DNA of 64,000 nucleotides from UBA4644 sp034933145 (GTDB lineage Bacteria > Bacillota > Clostridia > Oscillospirales > Butyricicoccaceae). The notes beneath the pieces are model-generated. The model was given only the letters and a program-made list of their open reading frames with translations, ran no database searches and was not told the DNA's origin. Both the position numbers and the translations under genes were made by a program. Of the stretch, positions 37,697 to 46,505 are shown in pieces (position 1 is the stretch's first letter; each line of letters begins with the position of its first letter). The stretch spans positions 1 through 64,000 of the forward strand of contig JAYFOA010000013.1 of NCBI GenBank assembly GCA_034933145.1, read 5' to 3'.

Positions 37697-39814
37697 TTAT
37701 TTTTGCAGCAGGCGGCGCAAGCGTATCTTCTGCCGGGCGACAAACCCGGGTTCCGCAATAAATTGGCGGGCCAGTTCACGAATTGGCGTTCCGTGCAGGA
37801 AGGATGGTACCTGATTCCGGGCGGACGGACGAGGCACGGAAGAAGTCAGGCAGGGGTTATACCGCTCAATCCCGGCCGGTGAAACAGGGCGGAGCGTCAA
37901 CCCGTCGGTTTGCTCAAGCAGCTGTTTTCCCGCCTCCGTGCGAACAATCGCCAGTGTTACGCCCTTGTCGTCGTTCAGCTCCGGGGCATAATACTTTAGA
38001 CCCCAGAAGTCACCGATCGTCAGATCGGCGGCAGAATGTCGCTTATGATGGCAGTCATAACAACTTTCGCGGAGGATCAGATTGTGGAGGAACAGCTTCA
38101 TATATGGGTCCTGCTCCTGAGGAACAGAATATTCTGCGCCACCTTCAAATGTGGCGGTGACAGAATAATGCTGCCATCCGGTACGCTTATCCCGAAAGCG
38201 GAAGGAAGTGAGTTTCGCCCCATATTTTTTCTCCAGCTCACTCTTATACGCCTCAAACGCGTCCGGCAGCGGGGTTCCATGGCATACCACCTCTACAATC
38301 CGCAGCAGCGGGTTGCTCTGGAGCGCCGTACGAACGGCGGTTGCCTGACAGGGCGTTCCGCAAAACAGAGTCTCTCTTCCCTGCGTAATACTTTCCCGGA
38401 TGAGCGGCATGGCAGGTGCAAGGTCACTGACGACATACTTTGATCCCAGCAGCGGCCAAAGCTGCTCCAATGTGTCGGCGGCCATATGCCGCAGCTTCAT
38501 ATCTCCGTCGAATGCGGCGGCCACCACACGGCCCCCGTGTCTGATCACCTGGGCGGCTATCGAGCCAAATACACCACCGGAGGAACTCTGTGCGCGAATA
38601 TTTTCATCGGAAGTCAGGGCGGCAAAAGTCTCCGGCTCAGTCCGGGCCAGCACGCGACGGACAGCTTCCACCACAGCGGCAGAACTCAGCCGATAAGCCG
38701 GAAGACGTGTTTCCAACAACGTGTGCAGCGTATCCTTTCTTGCAAAGAGCGGTTTAAAGGCCTGCAATAGCTGATCGGGGCGATCCAAATCCTGTACCGG
38801 CAGCACATATCCCTTTTCGGTTCCAAACAAGTCGGCAGCAATGCCACGCGCCTTCACTGAATAGCCCAGTGTCAACGTGGGCACGGCAGATGAATAGGCG
38901 GCAATCGTCGCATGGGTCCTGGCACCTATGAAAAACTGCAGCCGCGATATTACATACTTTATTTGCTTTGCCCCCATATCAGGCAGCAGAAACACCCTAT
39001 CTCCGTACCCGCTGATGGCGTCGTAAAGCTGCGCCAACGCCCTTCGGTCGTCGTTTCCGTGCCAGGCTACATGGGGAATCAGCGCCAGTTGTAGGTCCGT
39101 GCGCTTCAAAATATACAGTGCCAGCGTTTTAAAGTTTTCCAGGGTCATGCCCGGCGTTTTTTCATTTTCTATAACCAGCGGGCTGAAATTGATGCCCACT
39201 GCCATCTCCGGTTTGAACCCTTCCGGCAGGTCACAGCGCTCTGTTTCAAGCAAAAAAGCAGAGTCCGCGGCCAGTACCAAATTTTGCAGACCCGCCTGCT
39301 GCATGGCGTCATAAGAAATACGCTCGCGGACAGTAATGCAATCGAACAGCTGAAGATGCCGTGCCAGACCTCGACGCAGATCCTCCGGCTCAACGGAACA
39401 TCCCAAAAGCATATATTTTTTCCCGCGGGATTTGATAAAGGCATCCAGCGCGTAGTATCCCTGTCCCATTTTATAGCAATAGTTGTCACCGCCAATAGCG
39501 ATAACAAGGTCACTCTCATCCACCAGCCGCCGAAATTCCGCAGTCAGCGGCAGCTTGGAGACCGGCCGGCGAGCTATACGACGCACATGATAATAAAGGT
39601 TGTAGGGAGATACCTTTCCCGGCAGACTCCGCAGACCCCGGATTTCCACCCCCAGGTCAGACAGATACCGGTGGTCTTCCGACAGGTGATAGGTATAAAG
39701 CGTGATGCGGCAATCGGGTTCGGCCTGGCGCAGCAGGCCGACCACCGTACGGGCCAGCGCTTCGCAGCCATGATTTCCGCTGCCGCCATGTTGACAGATC
39801 AGAATATTCTTCAC
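37697..39814 (-). CDS. Polysaccharide pyruvyltransferase fused to an FrhB-type domain
   Basis: The 705-residue protein joins two families. Residues 1-385 are a polysaccharide pyruvyltransferase domain (start GGSGNHGCEALARTVVGLL, then AIGGDNYCYK, FFIGARTHATIAAYSS and TLGYSVKARGIAADL). Residues about 400-690 resemble the coenzyme F420 hydrogenase beta-subunit family (SSSGGVFGSIA, FCGTPCQATAVRTAL, VEVVCHGTPLP, CYDCHHKRHS..LTIGDFWGLKYY). The N-terminal ferredoxin module often found on FrhB relatives is absent. The pair usually occurs as separate genes in polysaccharide clusters. The GTG at 39814 has AAGGAGG upstream. It lies 40 bases after alr. Pyruvylation of a surface glycan is inferred. Confidence 0.87.
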   Translation of the reverse strand: MKNILICQHGGSGNHGCEALARTVVGLLRQAEPDCRITLYTYHLSEDHRYLSDLGVEIRGLRSLPGKVSPYNLYYHVRRIARRPVSKLPLTAEFRRLVDESDLVIAIGGDNYCYKMGQGYYALDAFIKSRGKKYMLLGCSVEPEDLRRGLARHLQLFDCITVRERISYDAMQQAGLQNLVLAADSAFLLETERCDLPEGFKPEMAVGINFSPLVIENEKTPGMTLENFKTLALYILKRTDLQLALIPHVAWHGNDDRRALAQLYDAISGYGDRVFLLPDMGAKQIKYVISRLQFFIGARTHATIAAYSSAVPTLTLGYSVKARGIAADLFGTEKGYVLPVQDLDRPDQLLQAFKPLFARKDTLHTLLETRLPAYRLSSAAVVEAVRRVLARTEPETFAALTSDENIRAQSSSGGVFGSIAAQVIRHGGRVVAAAFDGDMKLRHMAADTLEQLWPLLGSKYVVSDLAPAMPLIRESITQGRETLFCGTPCQATAVRTALQSNPLLRIVEVVCHGTPLPDAFEAYKSELEKKYGAKLTSFRFRDKRTGWQHYSVTATFEGGAEYSVPQEQDPYMKLFLHNLILRESCYDCHHKRHSAADLTIGDFWGLKYYAPELNDDKGVTLAIVRTEAGKQLLEQTDGLTLRPVSPAGIERYNPCLTSSVPRPSARNQVPSFLHGTPIRELARQFIAEPGFVARQKIRLRRLLQK

Positions 39815-39854
39815 GCGGAGCCTCCTTTCAAGAAACGATAGGAACGGATTACTT

Positions 39855-40991
39855 TCAATACTTGTAGATGCGCTTTACCCGGCGTGATACAGCACACATA
39901 TTATATGCAAGCGTCTGATCGCTGAAAATTTCCAGCTCCTCCAGGGGGAGACAGGTCTTTCCGCTGGAAGTCCAGCCGTAAAGGGTGACCTCATCTCCCA
40001 CCTTGCAGTTGATATTTGTGACATCCACGATTGTCTGATCCATGGCGCATACTAAATAGCGGGTTTTTGTCTCGTTGACGAGGACCGGCCCTCCCGCCTG
40101 CGCCAGCGGGCGGAAGATACCGTCGGCATAGCCCACGTCGATCGTGGCGACCATCGTGGGTTTTTCTGCCATGAAATGGCGGCCATAACCGGCGCTCTCG
40201 CCCGGCTGAAGCTCATGGACATTGGTCACAAAGGCACGCCAGGAAGTGCTCTCCTGCACATGCAGGGCGTTTGTATGGTCATCCATGGACGCATATCCCA
40301 TATATAAGCTGCCCGGACGAACATGGGTACACAGATCCTCCCTGAACCACTCAGTGGCACCGGTATTTCGGCAATGGATGTACTGAAGGGCAAAGCCTGC
40401 CGCTTTCACCTGAGCAACGGCTTCTTTGAACAACCCGTATTGTATCGGTGTGAAAGAGTCATCTGTTACCGTGGCATTGGCAAAATGAGTATAGATACCG
40501 GTCACTTTCAGATGCTTCAGCGTCTTAAGGTGATTCAGCAATTCCGCCAGCTTCTCTCCCGGCTTGACGCCAATTCGGTTCATGCCGGTTTCAATTTTTA
40601 TCTGGACCTTGGCAGTTTTCCCCTGCCTTGCCGCCTCGGCATCCAGCAAATCGGCGTCTTCCATACGAAATACCGGTGTTTGGAGATCATACTGAACAGC
40701 ATAAGAAAGTACATGATGCGGCGGTGCGCCCATCACTAGAATGTCGATGGAGCGAAATCCTGCCTCACGCAGTTCCGCACCCTCGAACACCTGCGCCACA
40801 GCAAGGATCTGCGTGCCCAGGGTCTGCACGAGAAACTCAGCCATCTTCAGCGCGCCGATCCCATAGGCGTTGGCCTTGAGCACCGGCAGAATGTCCTGGC
40901 GGGGGCCGATCGCTGCCTTGGTTTTTAAATATGCATCCTTGATCTTGGTAAAGTCCACTTCCAAATAGGAATTATACATCCCAAGTTCCAT
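39855..40991 (-). CDS. alr: Alanine racemase
   Basis: Alr interconverts L- and D-alanine with PLP, supplying D-Ala for peptidoglycan. The 378-residue protein has the PLP lysine K39 in PVLKANAYGIG, the catalytic-tyrosine region SAGYGRHFMA and the IDVGYADGIFR block. The ATG at 40991 has AAGGAG eight bases upstream. It starts three bases after the stop of the serine-hydrolase-like lipoprotein gene and is followed by the pyruvyltransferase fusion, so the three form an envelope-related unit. It may be one of several racemase genes; an additional cell-wall-linked copy is possible. Confidence 0.95.
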   Translation of the reverse strand: MELGMYNSYLEVDFTKIKDAYLKTKAAIGPRQDILPVLKANAYGIGALKMAEFLVQTLGTQILAVAQVFEGAELREAGFRSIDILVMGAPPHHVLSYAVQYDLQTPVFRMEDADLLDAEAARQGKTAKVQIKIETGMNRIGVKPGEKLAELLNHLKTLKHLKVTGIYTHFANATVTDDSFTPIQYGLFKEAVAQVKAAGFALQYIHCRNTGATEWFREDLCTHVRPGSLYMGYASMDDHTNALHVQESTSWRAFVTNVHELQPGESAGYGRHFMAEKPTMVATIDVGYADGIFRPLAQAGGPVLVNETKTRYLVCAMDQTIVDVTNINCKVGDEVTLYGWTSSGKTCLPLEELEIFSDQTLAYNMCAVSRRVKRIYKY

Positions 40992-40994
40992 GTT

Positions 40995-42083
40995 TTATTC
41001 TCCTTCGCTTAAAACAGTTATCAGATTAAGCCCGAGTTCTTCCATAGATATAGAGTGGTCACAGAGCACTATTACGCCCGTTCCTGCTTCCGGACATAGA
41101 GCGAAATATCCGCCAAAGCCGCCCAGCGTGCTGCTCTGCCAAAAAACTGTACCTGCATCCGTCTGCTGGGCAAGGCAGCCGTAGCCCCGTGCGCCACCCT
41201 CGCCATCGTACTGGATTGAAAAAGCTTTTTTCGCCTGATCGGGGAACGAAGGTGTCTTTCCATCATATGTGCTGATCTGATCCATACACGCAGCGGCAAA
41301 CAACGTCATGTCATAGGCACTGCTATAAAATGCCGCCGCCGCTGCGAGTGCATCATAGCTGCGGAATTCAGCCACGTCGCCGTTCTCATCATGGCCCAGC
41401 GCCCGGAGGGAAGCCTTACTCTCCGGTACATCGATCAGAGTAGAATACATACCCACACGCTGAAATACAGATGACGAGATCATCCCGGTTACCTTGGCCC
41501 AGCCCTTTTGCTTTGCCTCCATAATATTGCCGAGCAGCCCGATACCGATAGCCGATTCGCTTGCATGAGTTCCGGGCTCATAAAGCAGCTCTGCCCGCGC
41601 AACATAATTAAAAAGCCGGCGGTCGGTATAGCCAAAACAGGGATTTCCATTGTCCGGGAGATCATCCGGCCAGTTGGCAAAGCCGGCCGTATGCGTGGCC
41701 AGCATGGCAGCCGTAATGGAATTATCCGGCAGCGTCAGCGTATTATCCGGATAAGCGTCCAGATACGTGGATACCGGTATGTCCATATCCAGATAATCCA
41801 GTGCGGTAATACAGGTAAAAAGCTGGGTCAGCGTACCCAGTTCATACAACGTATCCTCAGACGCGCCGCCAAAGCTGAAAAAACGTACACGGCCGTCCCG
41901 TACGATGCCTATAGAGAGCTTTGCCCCATCCATCGAATCGGCCGCCGTCTGCGCTGTCTGGTACAGCGCGTCGGCAGTGGCATCATCTTTGAATTTCCGC
42001 AGGCGGGTGCTCTTGTCCAGACGCGTACCACAGCCGGTCAGCAGCAGGCACAGCGCCAGTGAAAGGGCCAAAATTTTTTTCAT
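40995..42083 (-). CDS. Serine-hydrolase/PBP-like lipoprotein with lost catalytic motifs
   Basis: The 362-residue product has a lipoprotein signal (KKILALSLALCLLLTGC, C18) and then a domain with the layout of class C beta-lactamase/PBP4-type enzymes: YELG-TLTQ-LFTCITAL, LATHTAGF, EPGTHASESAIGIGLLG and a terminal beta-strand GGFGGYFALCPE. The catalytic residues appear replaced. SxxK reads TLTQ (84-87), the Y-x-N position reads ESA (176-178), and no HxG/KTG is seen before the last strand. It is probably catalytically inactive, perhaps a binding or sensing protein. The ATG at 42083 has AAGGAG seven bases upstream. alr follows after three bases. Confidence 0.78.
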   Translation of the reverse strand: MKKILALSLALCLLLTGCGTRLDKSTRLRKFKDDATADALYQTAQTAADSMDGAKLSIGIVRDGRVRFFSFGGASEDTLYELGTLTQLFTCITALDYLDMDIPVSTYLDAYPDNTLTLPDNSITAAMLATHTAGFANWPDDLPDNGNPCFGYTDRRLFNYVARAELLYEPGTHASESAIGIGLLGNIMEAKQKGWAKVTGMISSSVFQRVGMYSTLIDVPESKASLRALGHDENGDVAEFRSYDALAAAAAFYSSAYDMTLFAAACMDQISTYDGKTPSFPDQAKKAFSIQYDGEGGARGYGCLAQQTDAGTVFWQSSTLGGFGGYFALCPEAGTGVIVLCDHSISMEELGLNLITVLSEGE

Positions 42084-42152
42084 AAAGCCGCTCCTTAAGG
42101 TCATTTCGACAGATAGGCGGGCCGCCGATGTCAGCGTGCCCCATAGATTATT

Positions 42153-42181
42153 ACTTTAATCCGAAACCATCTTTTTTTCAA
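42153..42181 (-). promoter_or_regulatory. Probable promoter of the lipoprotein-alr unit
   Basis: TTGAAA (42176-42181) and TAAAGT (42153-42158) are 17 bases apart on the minus strand, about 70 bases upstream of the lipoprotein start. Confidence 0.5.
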
Positions 42182-42318
42182 CCCTTTCCGATGAAAAAAC
42201 GGGAAACAGCATTCGCAGGCGCTGAGATTTTCCCTCCCCGCATTTGGAAATTATATTTTCTGTAACACATTCCCATTTTTCACAATTCGTAAGATTTTTT
42301 GCCCAATCGGCCATTTTC

Positions 42319-42347
42319 TTGACATTTTTTCCATAATCCCGTACAAT
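42319..42347 (+). promoter_or_regulatory. Promoter of the MATE transporter gene
   Basis: TTGACA (42319-42324) and TACAAT (42342-42347) are exactly 17 bases apart, a near-consensus promoter. The predicted start is about 30 bases before the GTG at 42383. Confidence 0.88.
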
Positions 42348-42382
42348 CCGTTCATAAATCCGCGCGAAAGGAAGTGTGCCCG

Positions 42383-43798
42383 GTGTCCGAAGAAGCAGGC
42401 TCCCGGCAGGAGCGCCGACGCTCCATGATGCTTTTGGAGCCCATGCATAAAGTGATTCCTAAAATGGCGGTCCCTACGGTCATCAGCATGCTGGTCTCCG
42501 CCTTTTATAATCTGGTGGACACCTATTTTGTCAGCTACCTGGGCACCGCAGCCACCGGTGCGGTAGGTGTCAATTCTTCCCTTGAAAACTTCATCATGAT
42601 GGCCGGCTCGTTCCTCGCGATCGGCGCCAACAGCTATATTGCACGTCTCCTGGGCGCAAAGCAGGAGAAAAAGGCCTCACAGGTGCTTTCGACCTCTTTC
42701 TTTTCCGCTCTGATCACCGGCACGCTTGTTATGATCTGCGGATTTCTATGGATGCGTCCTCTTGTTAACCTGCTTGGTGCTCATGGTGAAGTCGAGCAGT
42801 ATGCCGTGGATTATGCGGGCTATGTCCTGTATGCCGCCCCTTTGATGGCAGCCAGCTTCGTCATGAACCAATGCCTCCGTTCCGAGGGCAGCGCCAGCTT
42901 TTCCATGATTGGTATGGTTGCCGGCTCCCTTCTCAACATCGGATTGGATCCGCTGTTCATTTTTGTTTTCGGCTGGGGAATCAAAGGCGCCTCCGCAGCC
43001 ACCGCCATATCCAAGGCTGTCAGCTTCGTTATTCTTTTATGGCCATATCTGCACAGGCACAGCATGCTGCATCTCAGTCCGAAGAATATATGTTTTAGCA
43101 AAGATATCTGTACCGAAGTGTTCAAAATGGGGTCGCCTTCCCTTTTGCGCAATGGTCTGTCCACCATAGCCGGCATTTTGCTCAACAACATCGCCGGCGC
43201 CTATTCGGCCGCCGCACTCGCGGCGATTTCCGTAACGAACCGAATCATTATGTTTTTGACCTTTGCCGTGCTCGGCTTTGGCCAAGGGTTCCAGCCGGTA
43301 GCGGGCTTCAACTGGGGTGCGAAGCGCTATGACCGCGTCCGTCAGGCCTACCGGTTTTCTGCGATCGTCGGCGTAGCGGCCATCACAGTGATCTCCCTGC
43401 TCGTGGCTTTATTTTCCAAACAGCTCATCGGTCTTTTTACCGATACAGATGCCGAAATGATGCGTATCGGCGCCCTGTCCATCGCTCTCCAATGTGCCGC
43501 TATGCCGATCCACGCCTGGGTTATCGTGGTCAACATGCTTTACGCCGGTACCGGTAAGGCGTTCGGTGCTATAACTCTCGGCATCACACGGCAGGGGATC
43601 TGTTTTTTCCCGCTTGTCTGGTTACTGCCTCATCTGTTTGGTGTCAACGGTATCGCAGCCATCCAAGCCGTTGCCGACGGACTATCCTTGTTCGTGGCGC
43701 TTCCCTTTGCCGTATCGATCCAGCAGGAGCTGAAGCGACTGGATCGGCAGCAGGGCGAAGCGCCGCCAGAAAGCGCGAATACAGAAAAAGGTACCTGA
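42383..43798 (+). CDS. MATE-family efflux transporter
   Basis: MATE transporters export drugs and cationic compounds using a Na+ or H+ gradient. The 471-residue protein has about twelve membrane helices in two related halves; MHKVIPKMAVPTVISMLVSAFYNLVDTYFVSYLG is the usual entry to the first half and AFGAITLGITRQGICFFPLVWLLPHLFG sits in the second. The start is a GTG at 42383 with AAGGAA nine bases upstream; a GTG three codons earlier is too close to that site. It is divergent from the lipoprotein-alr unit and ends at a shared terminator. The substrate is unknown. Confidence 0.93.
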   Translation: MSEEAGSRQERRRSMMLLEPMHKVIPKMAVPTVISMLVSAFYNLVDTYFVSYLGTAATGAVGVNSSLENFIMMAGSFLAIGANSYIARLLGAKQEKKASQVLSTSFFSALITGTLVMICGFLWMRPLVNLLGAHGEVEQYAVDYAGYVLYAAPLMAASFVMNQCLRSEGSASFSMIGMVAGSLLNIGLDPLFIFVFGWGIKGASAATAISKAVSFVILLWPYLHRHSMLHLSPKNICFSKDICTEVFKMGSPSLLRNGLSTIAGILLNNIAGAYSAAALAAISVTNRIIMFLTFAVLGFGQGFQPVAGFNWGAKRYDRVRQAYRFSAIVGVAAITVISLLVALFSKQLIGLFTDTDAEMMRIGALSIALQCAAMPIHAWVIVVNMLYAGTGKAFGAITLGITRQGICFFPLVWLLPHLFGVNGIAAIQAVADGLSLFVALPFAVSIQQELKRLDRQQGEAPPESANTEKGT

Positions 43799-43812
43799 TT
43801 GCACGCCCATTC

Positions 43813-43849
43813 AAAACGCCTGCGCGATTTAAATCCGCGCAGGCGTTTT
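43813..43849. terminator. Bidirectional terminator between MATE and HAD genes
   Basis: AAAACGCCTGCGCG (43813-43826) and CGCGCAGGCGTTTT (43836-43849) are perfect complements around ATTTAAATC. The stem carries its own A and T runs, so it works in both directions, and its right edge touches the HAD stop codon. Confidence 0.93.
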
Positions 43850-44493
43850 CATTTCAGCAGATGTCCAATGTCCTCGACGGTCTCCGCAAGCATCGCAGCT
43901 CCGGCCTGTGTAAGTTCTTCGCGGGAGCCATATCCATAAAGCACACCCATACAGGAAACGCCGCAAATGCGGGCGCCCTCCACATCATGCCGACGGTCTC
44001 CGATCATCAGAGCCTCTCCGGGCACGATCCCCGCACGTGCCAGCGCCCAGGCGACTACCTCTGCTTTCCGCGTTCTGGTCTCCTCCAGCGTGGCGCCGCA
44101 AACATACGAGAAATAGCCGTTCAGACCAAAGCGATCGAGAATGCGCTCTGCAAACGGCTCCGGCTTGGAGGTCGCAACCAGCAGCATATATCCCCGCGCT
44201 CGCAGTACTCTCAACAAGGAAGGAATACCCTCATAAACCGTATTTTCATAAATGCCTTTTTCCTGAAAATATTCCCTGTAAAAGGCAATAGCCCGGCGAC
44301 GCTCCGCCTCGTCCATTCCGTATAGCTCACGGAAGGATTCCTCCAGCGGCGGCCCAATAAAGGGGTAAAGTGCCGCTTTCTCCGGCGGGTCGATTCCCAT
44401 TTTGCGAAGGGCGTAGGCCACAGAACGAGTAATCCCCTCCCCGGGATCGATCAATGTTCCATCCAGGTCAAACAGCAGGCAGGAATATTTCAT
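43849..44493 (-). CDS. HAD-superfamily phosphatase (Gph/PpaX-like)
   Basis: The 214-residue protein has the HAD signatures FDLDGTLI (nucleophile D9, acid D11), the TSKPEP motif II/III region and MIGDRRHDVEGAR (motif IV), with a helical cap between about residues 15 and 85. Relatives hydrolyse phosphoglycolate, pyrophosphate or nucleotide phosphates. As the last gene of the phosphate transporter/two-component operon (ATGA overlap with the kinase), a role in phosphate recovery is a reasonable inference, but the substrate cannot be read from sequence. Confidence 0.88.
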   Translation of the reverse strand: MKYSCLLFDLDGTLIDPGEGITRSVAYALRKMGIDPPEKAALYPFIGPPLEESFRELYGMDEAERRRAIAFYREYFQEKGIYENTVYEGIPSLLRVLRARGYMLLVATSKPEPFAERILDRFGLNGYFSYVCGATLEETRTRKAEVVAWALARAGIVPGEALMIGDRRHDVEGARICGVSCMGVLYGYGSREELTQAGAAMLAETVEDIGHLLK

Positions 44494-45824
44494 TGCTTCT
44501 CCTCTGTAGGTGAGCCGTCGCTTTTGAACAGGACGGTCACCCGTGTACCCCGGTCGGGCTCGCTCTCAAGCCGCAGTTCCGCACCATGGCGCAGCGCAAT
44601 ATGCTTGACGATGGCCAAACCGAGGCCTGTACCGCCCGATTCGCGGCTACGGCTTTTATCCACACGATAAAAACGTTCAAATACATGGCTTTGATGTTCC
44701 GGAGGAATTCCAATCCCCGTATCCGATACGGAAAGACAAGGTCTTTTTCCCTGCTTTCCGACAGATAAAGTAACGCTGCCACCCTCCCGATTATAACGAA
44801 TGCCATTATCACAGAGATTATAGATCAGCTCCCATAGCTGTCCCCTTGCGCCATATACGACCGTCTCGCTTCCCTCAACGCGGATATTGATATGCTTTTT
44901 TTCCGCCGTCAGAGACAGGGAGTCGGCTACATTCTGACAAAGCGTCAGCAGCGGCACGCCGGAAAATTTTTCTCCGCCGCCCGCATCCAGCTCACCCAGC
45001 TGGATGATGTCACCGATCAGCGTCAGCATCCGCTGAGTTTCGGCCCGGATTTTTCCTGCAAAAATAGGAACGTCCCCCGGTCTGGCCATCCCGGTTTCGA
45101 TCATCTCCGCATATCCCGAGATGCTGGTCAGCGGTGTTTTCAGTTCATGACTGACGTTGGCAGTAAACTCCTGCCGCATCCGCTGTGTCTCCAGCTCCTT
45201 TTCTCGCTGGCGGCGTACACGGTCAGCAAAGGGCTCAAGCTCAGGGTAGGGTGCCTCCTGTCCCGGTGCGCCCAAATCTTCCGCCATCTCCTCCAGCGGC
45301 CGCACCAGACGGCGGGTCAGATAAACCGTAAGCAAAAAGGACAGTATAAGCATTGCCGCAAAGATCAGCAGCAGCCACGGGATTGCGCGGTTAAAGGCCG
45401 CGTAAAGGCTTTCTGCTTCCCGTGCGACCCGCAGCACATCTCCGCTGTTCAGGCGCAGCGCAAAATAATAGGTATAATAGCCAGCGGTAGCGGAAACACG
45501 GACGGCGCTGCCGCTGCCGGAGGCAAGCGCTGCCTGTATCTCCGGCCGGTCTGCGTGGTTCGCCGTGGCGCCAATGCTGTCATATCGAATCGTACCGTCG
45601 GGAGCCACCAACGTAACACGCAGCCCTTCGCCGGAAAGACGTGCAAGCTCTTCAACGCTGCCTTCGTTCTCATATGCGGCAGCCATCAGCCGGGCACTTT
45701 GCTCAATATCCGTCCCAATCTGTTTGTCAAATGCGTTTTTGAAAACGACAGCCGACAGCAGAAGGGTCAGCAGAAGGGAGAGAAGCGTCACCAAGAGCAG
45801 CGGGCCGTAAATGCGTTTTTTCAT
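44490..45824 (-). CDS. PhoR-like sensor histidine kinase
   Basis: The 444-residue kinase has membrane segments at about residues 8-28 and 150-170 around a sensor domain, a short linker (TRRLVRPLEEMAEDLG), the phosphoacceptor block TANVSHELKTPLTSISGYAEM and ATPase motifs NLCDNGIRYN, DTGIGIP and GGTGLGLAIVKHI. It overlaps the response regulator by ATGA and the HAD gene by ATGA. Its neighbours (Na/Pi transporter with a PhoU-like tail, PhoP-box operator) make it a PhoR candidate. The name is inferred from context; sequence alone shows only a PhoR-type layout. Confidence 0.9.
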   Translation of the reverse strand: MKKRIYGPLLLVTLLSLLLTLLLSAVVFKNAFDKQIGTDIEQSARLMAAAYENEGSVEELARLSGEGLRVTLVAPDGTIRYDSIGATANHADRPEIQAALASGSGSAVRVSATAGYYTYYFALRLNSGDVLRVAREAESLYAAFNRAIPWLLLIFAAMLILSFLLTVYLTRRLVRPLEEMAEDLGAPGQEAPYPELEPFADRVRRQREKELETQRMRQEFTANVSHELKTPLTSISGYAEMIETGMARPGDVPIFAGKIRAETQRMLTLIGDIIQLGELDAGGGEKFSGVPLLTLCQNVADSLSLTAEKKHINIRVEGSETVVYGARGQLWELIYNLCDNGIRYNREGGSVTLSVGKQGKRPCLSVSDTGIGIPPEHQSHVFERFYRVDKSRSRESGGTGLGLAIVKHIALRHGAELRLESEPDRGTRVTVLFKSDGSPTEEKQ

Positions 45825-46489
45825 AAAGACTCAGCCTTATAACCTACGTTACGGACAGTTTTGATCCGGTCTCCGCTCTCCCCGAGCTTTTGCCGCAGAG
45901 ACATGATGTGCATGTCCACTGTCCGACTCTCTCCCGCATACTCCGTGCCCCAGACCAAATCCATCAGCTTGTCGCGGGAAAGCACCACATCCCGGTTAAG
46001 TATCAGAGTCCGGAGCAGTTCATGTTCTTTATATGTTAAGCGGCAGAGTCTGCCGTCCGCAAACACCTGCCGTCGCTCATCATCCAGCATAATATTCCCA
46101 AGCGTCAGCCGCTTTGTCGGAGCGCCGTCGGAACGGCGCAGTACCGCCCGAACACGGGAAATCAGCTCCATTACGCCGAACGGTTTGACGATATAGTCAT
46201 CGGCGCCGCTATCCAGCCCACGCACCCGGTCCATCTCGGTGGATTTAGCACTGACAATAATTGCTGGAATCTGCGCGCTTGGATACTGCTCCCGCAGACG
46301 CTTTAAAATTTCCATGCCGTCCTCACCAGGCAGCATGAGGTCCAGAATCACAAGCTCCGGAGGGCGATCCCTGCACAATTTCCAGAGCTGGGCGCTGCTT
46401 TCACACTCCGCGGTCTCATAGCCGCTGCTCTGCAGGGCGTACGCCTCCATCTGACGGATATTCACATCATCTTCCACAATGTAGATCAC
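45821..46489 (-). CDS. PhoP/PhoB-like response regulator
   Basis: The 222-residue regulator has receiver residues ED (about 6-7), D50 in VILDLMLPGEDG, T/S in IIVSAKS and K in IVKPFG, then an OmpR-type winged helix (TYKEHELLRTL, SRTVDMHIMSLRQKLGE, VRNVGYKAES). The start is a GTG at 46489 with AAGGAG eight bases upstream; the longer frame to 46567 overlaps the transporter gene. It lies 16 bases after the transporter, whose upstream region carries four TTTACA-type PhoP boxes. Autoregulation of a Pho-like module is inferred. Confidence 0.92.
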   Translation of the reverse strand: MIYIVEDDVNIRQMEAYALQSSGYETAECESSAQLWKLCRDRPPELVILDLMLPGEDGMEILKRLREQYPSAQIPAIIVSAKSTEMDRVRGLDSGADDYIVKPFGVMELISRVRAVLRRSDGAPTKRLTLGNIMLDDERRQVFADGRLCRLTYKEHELLRTLILNRDVVLSRDKLMDLVWGTEYAGESRTVDMHIMSLRQKLGESGDRIKTVRNVGYKAESL

Positions 46490-46505
46490 AGGCGCCTCTC
46501 CTTGT

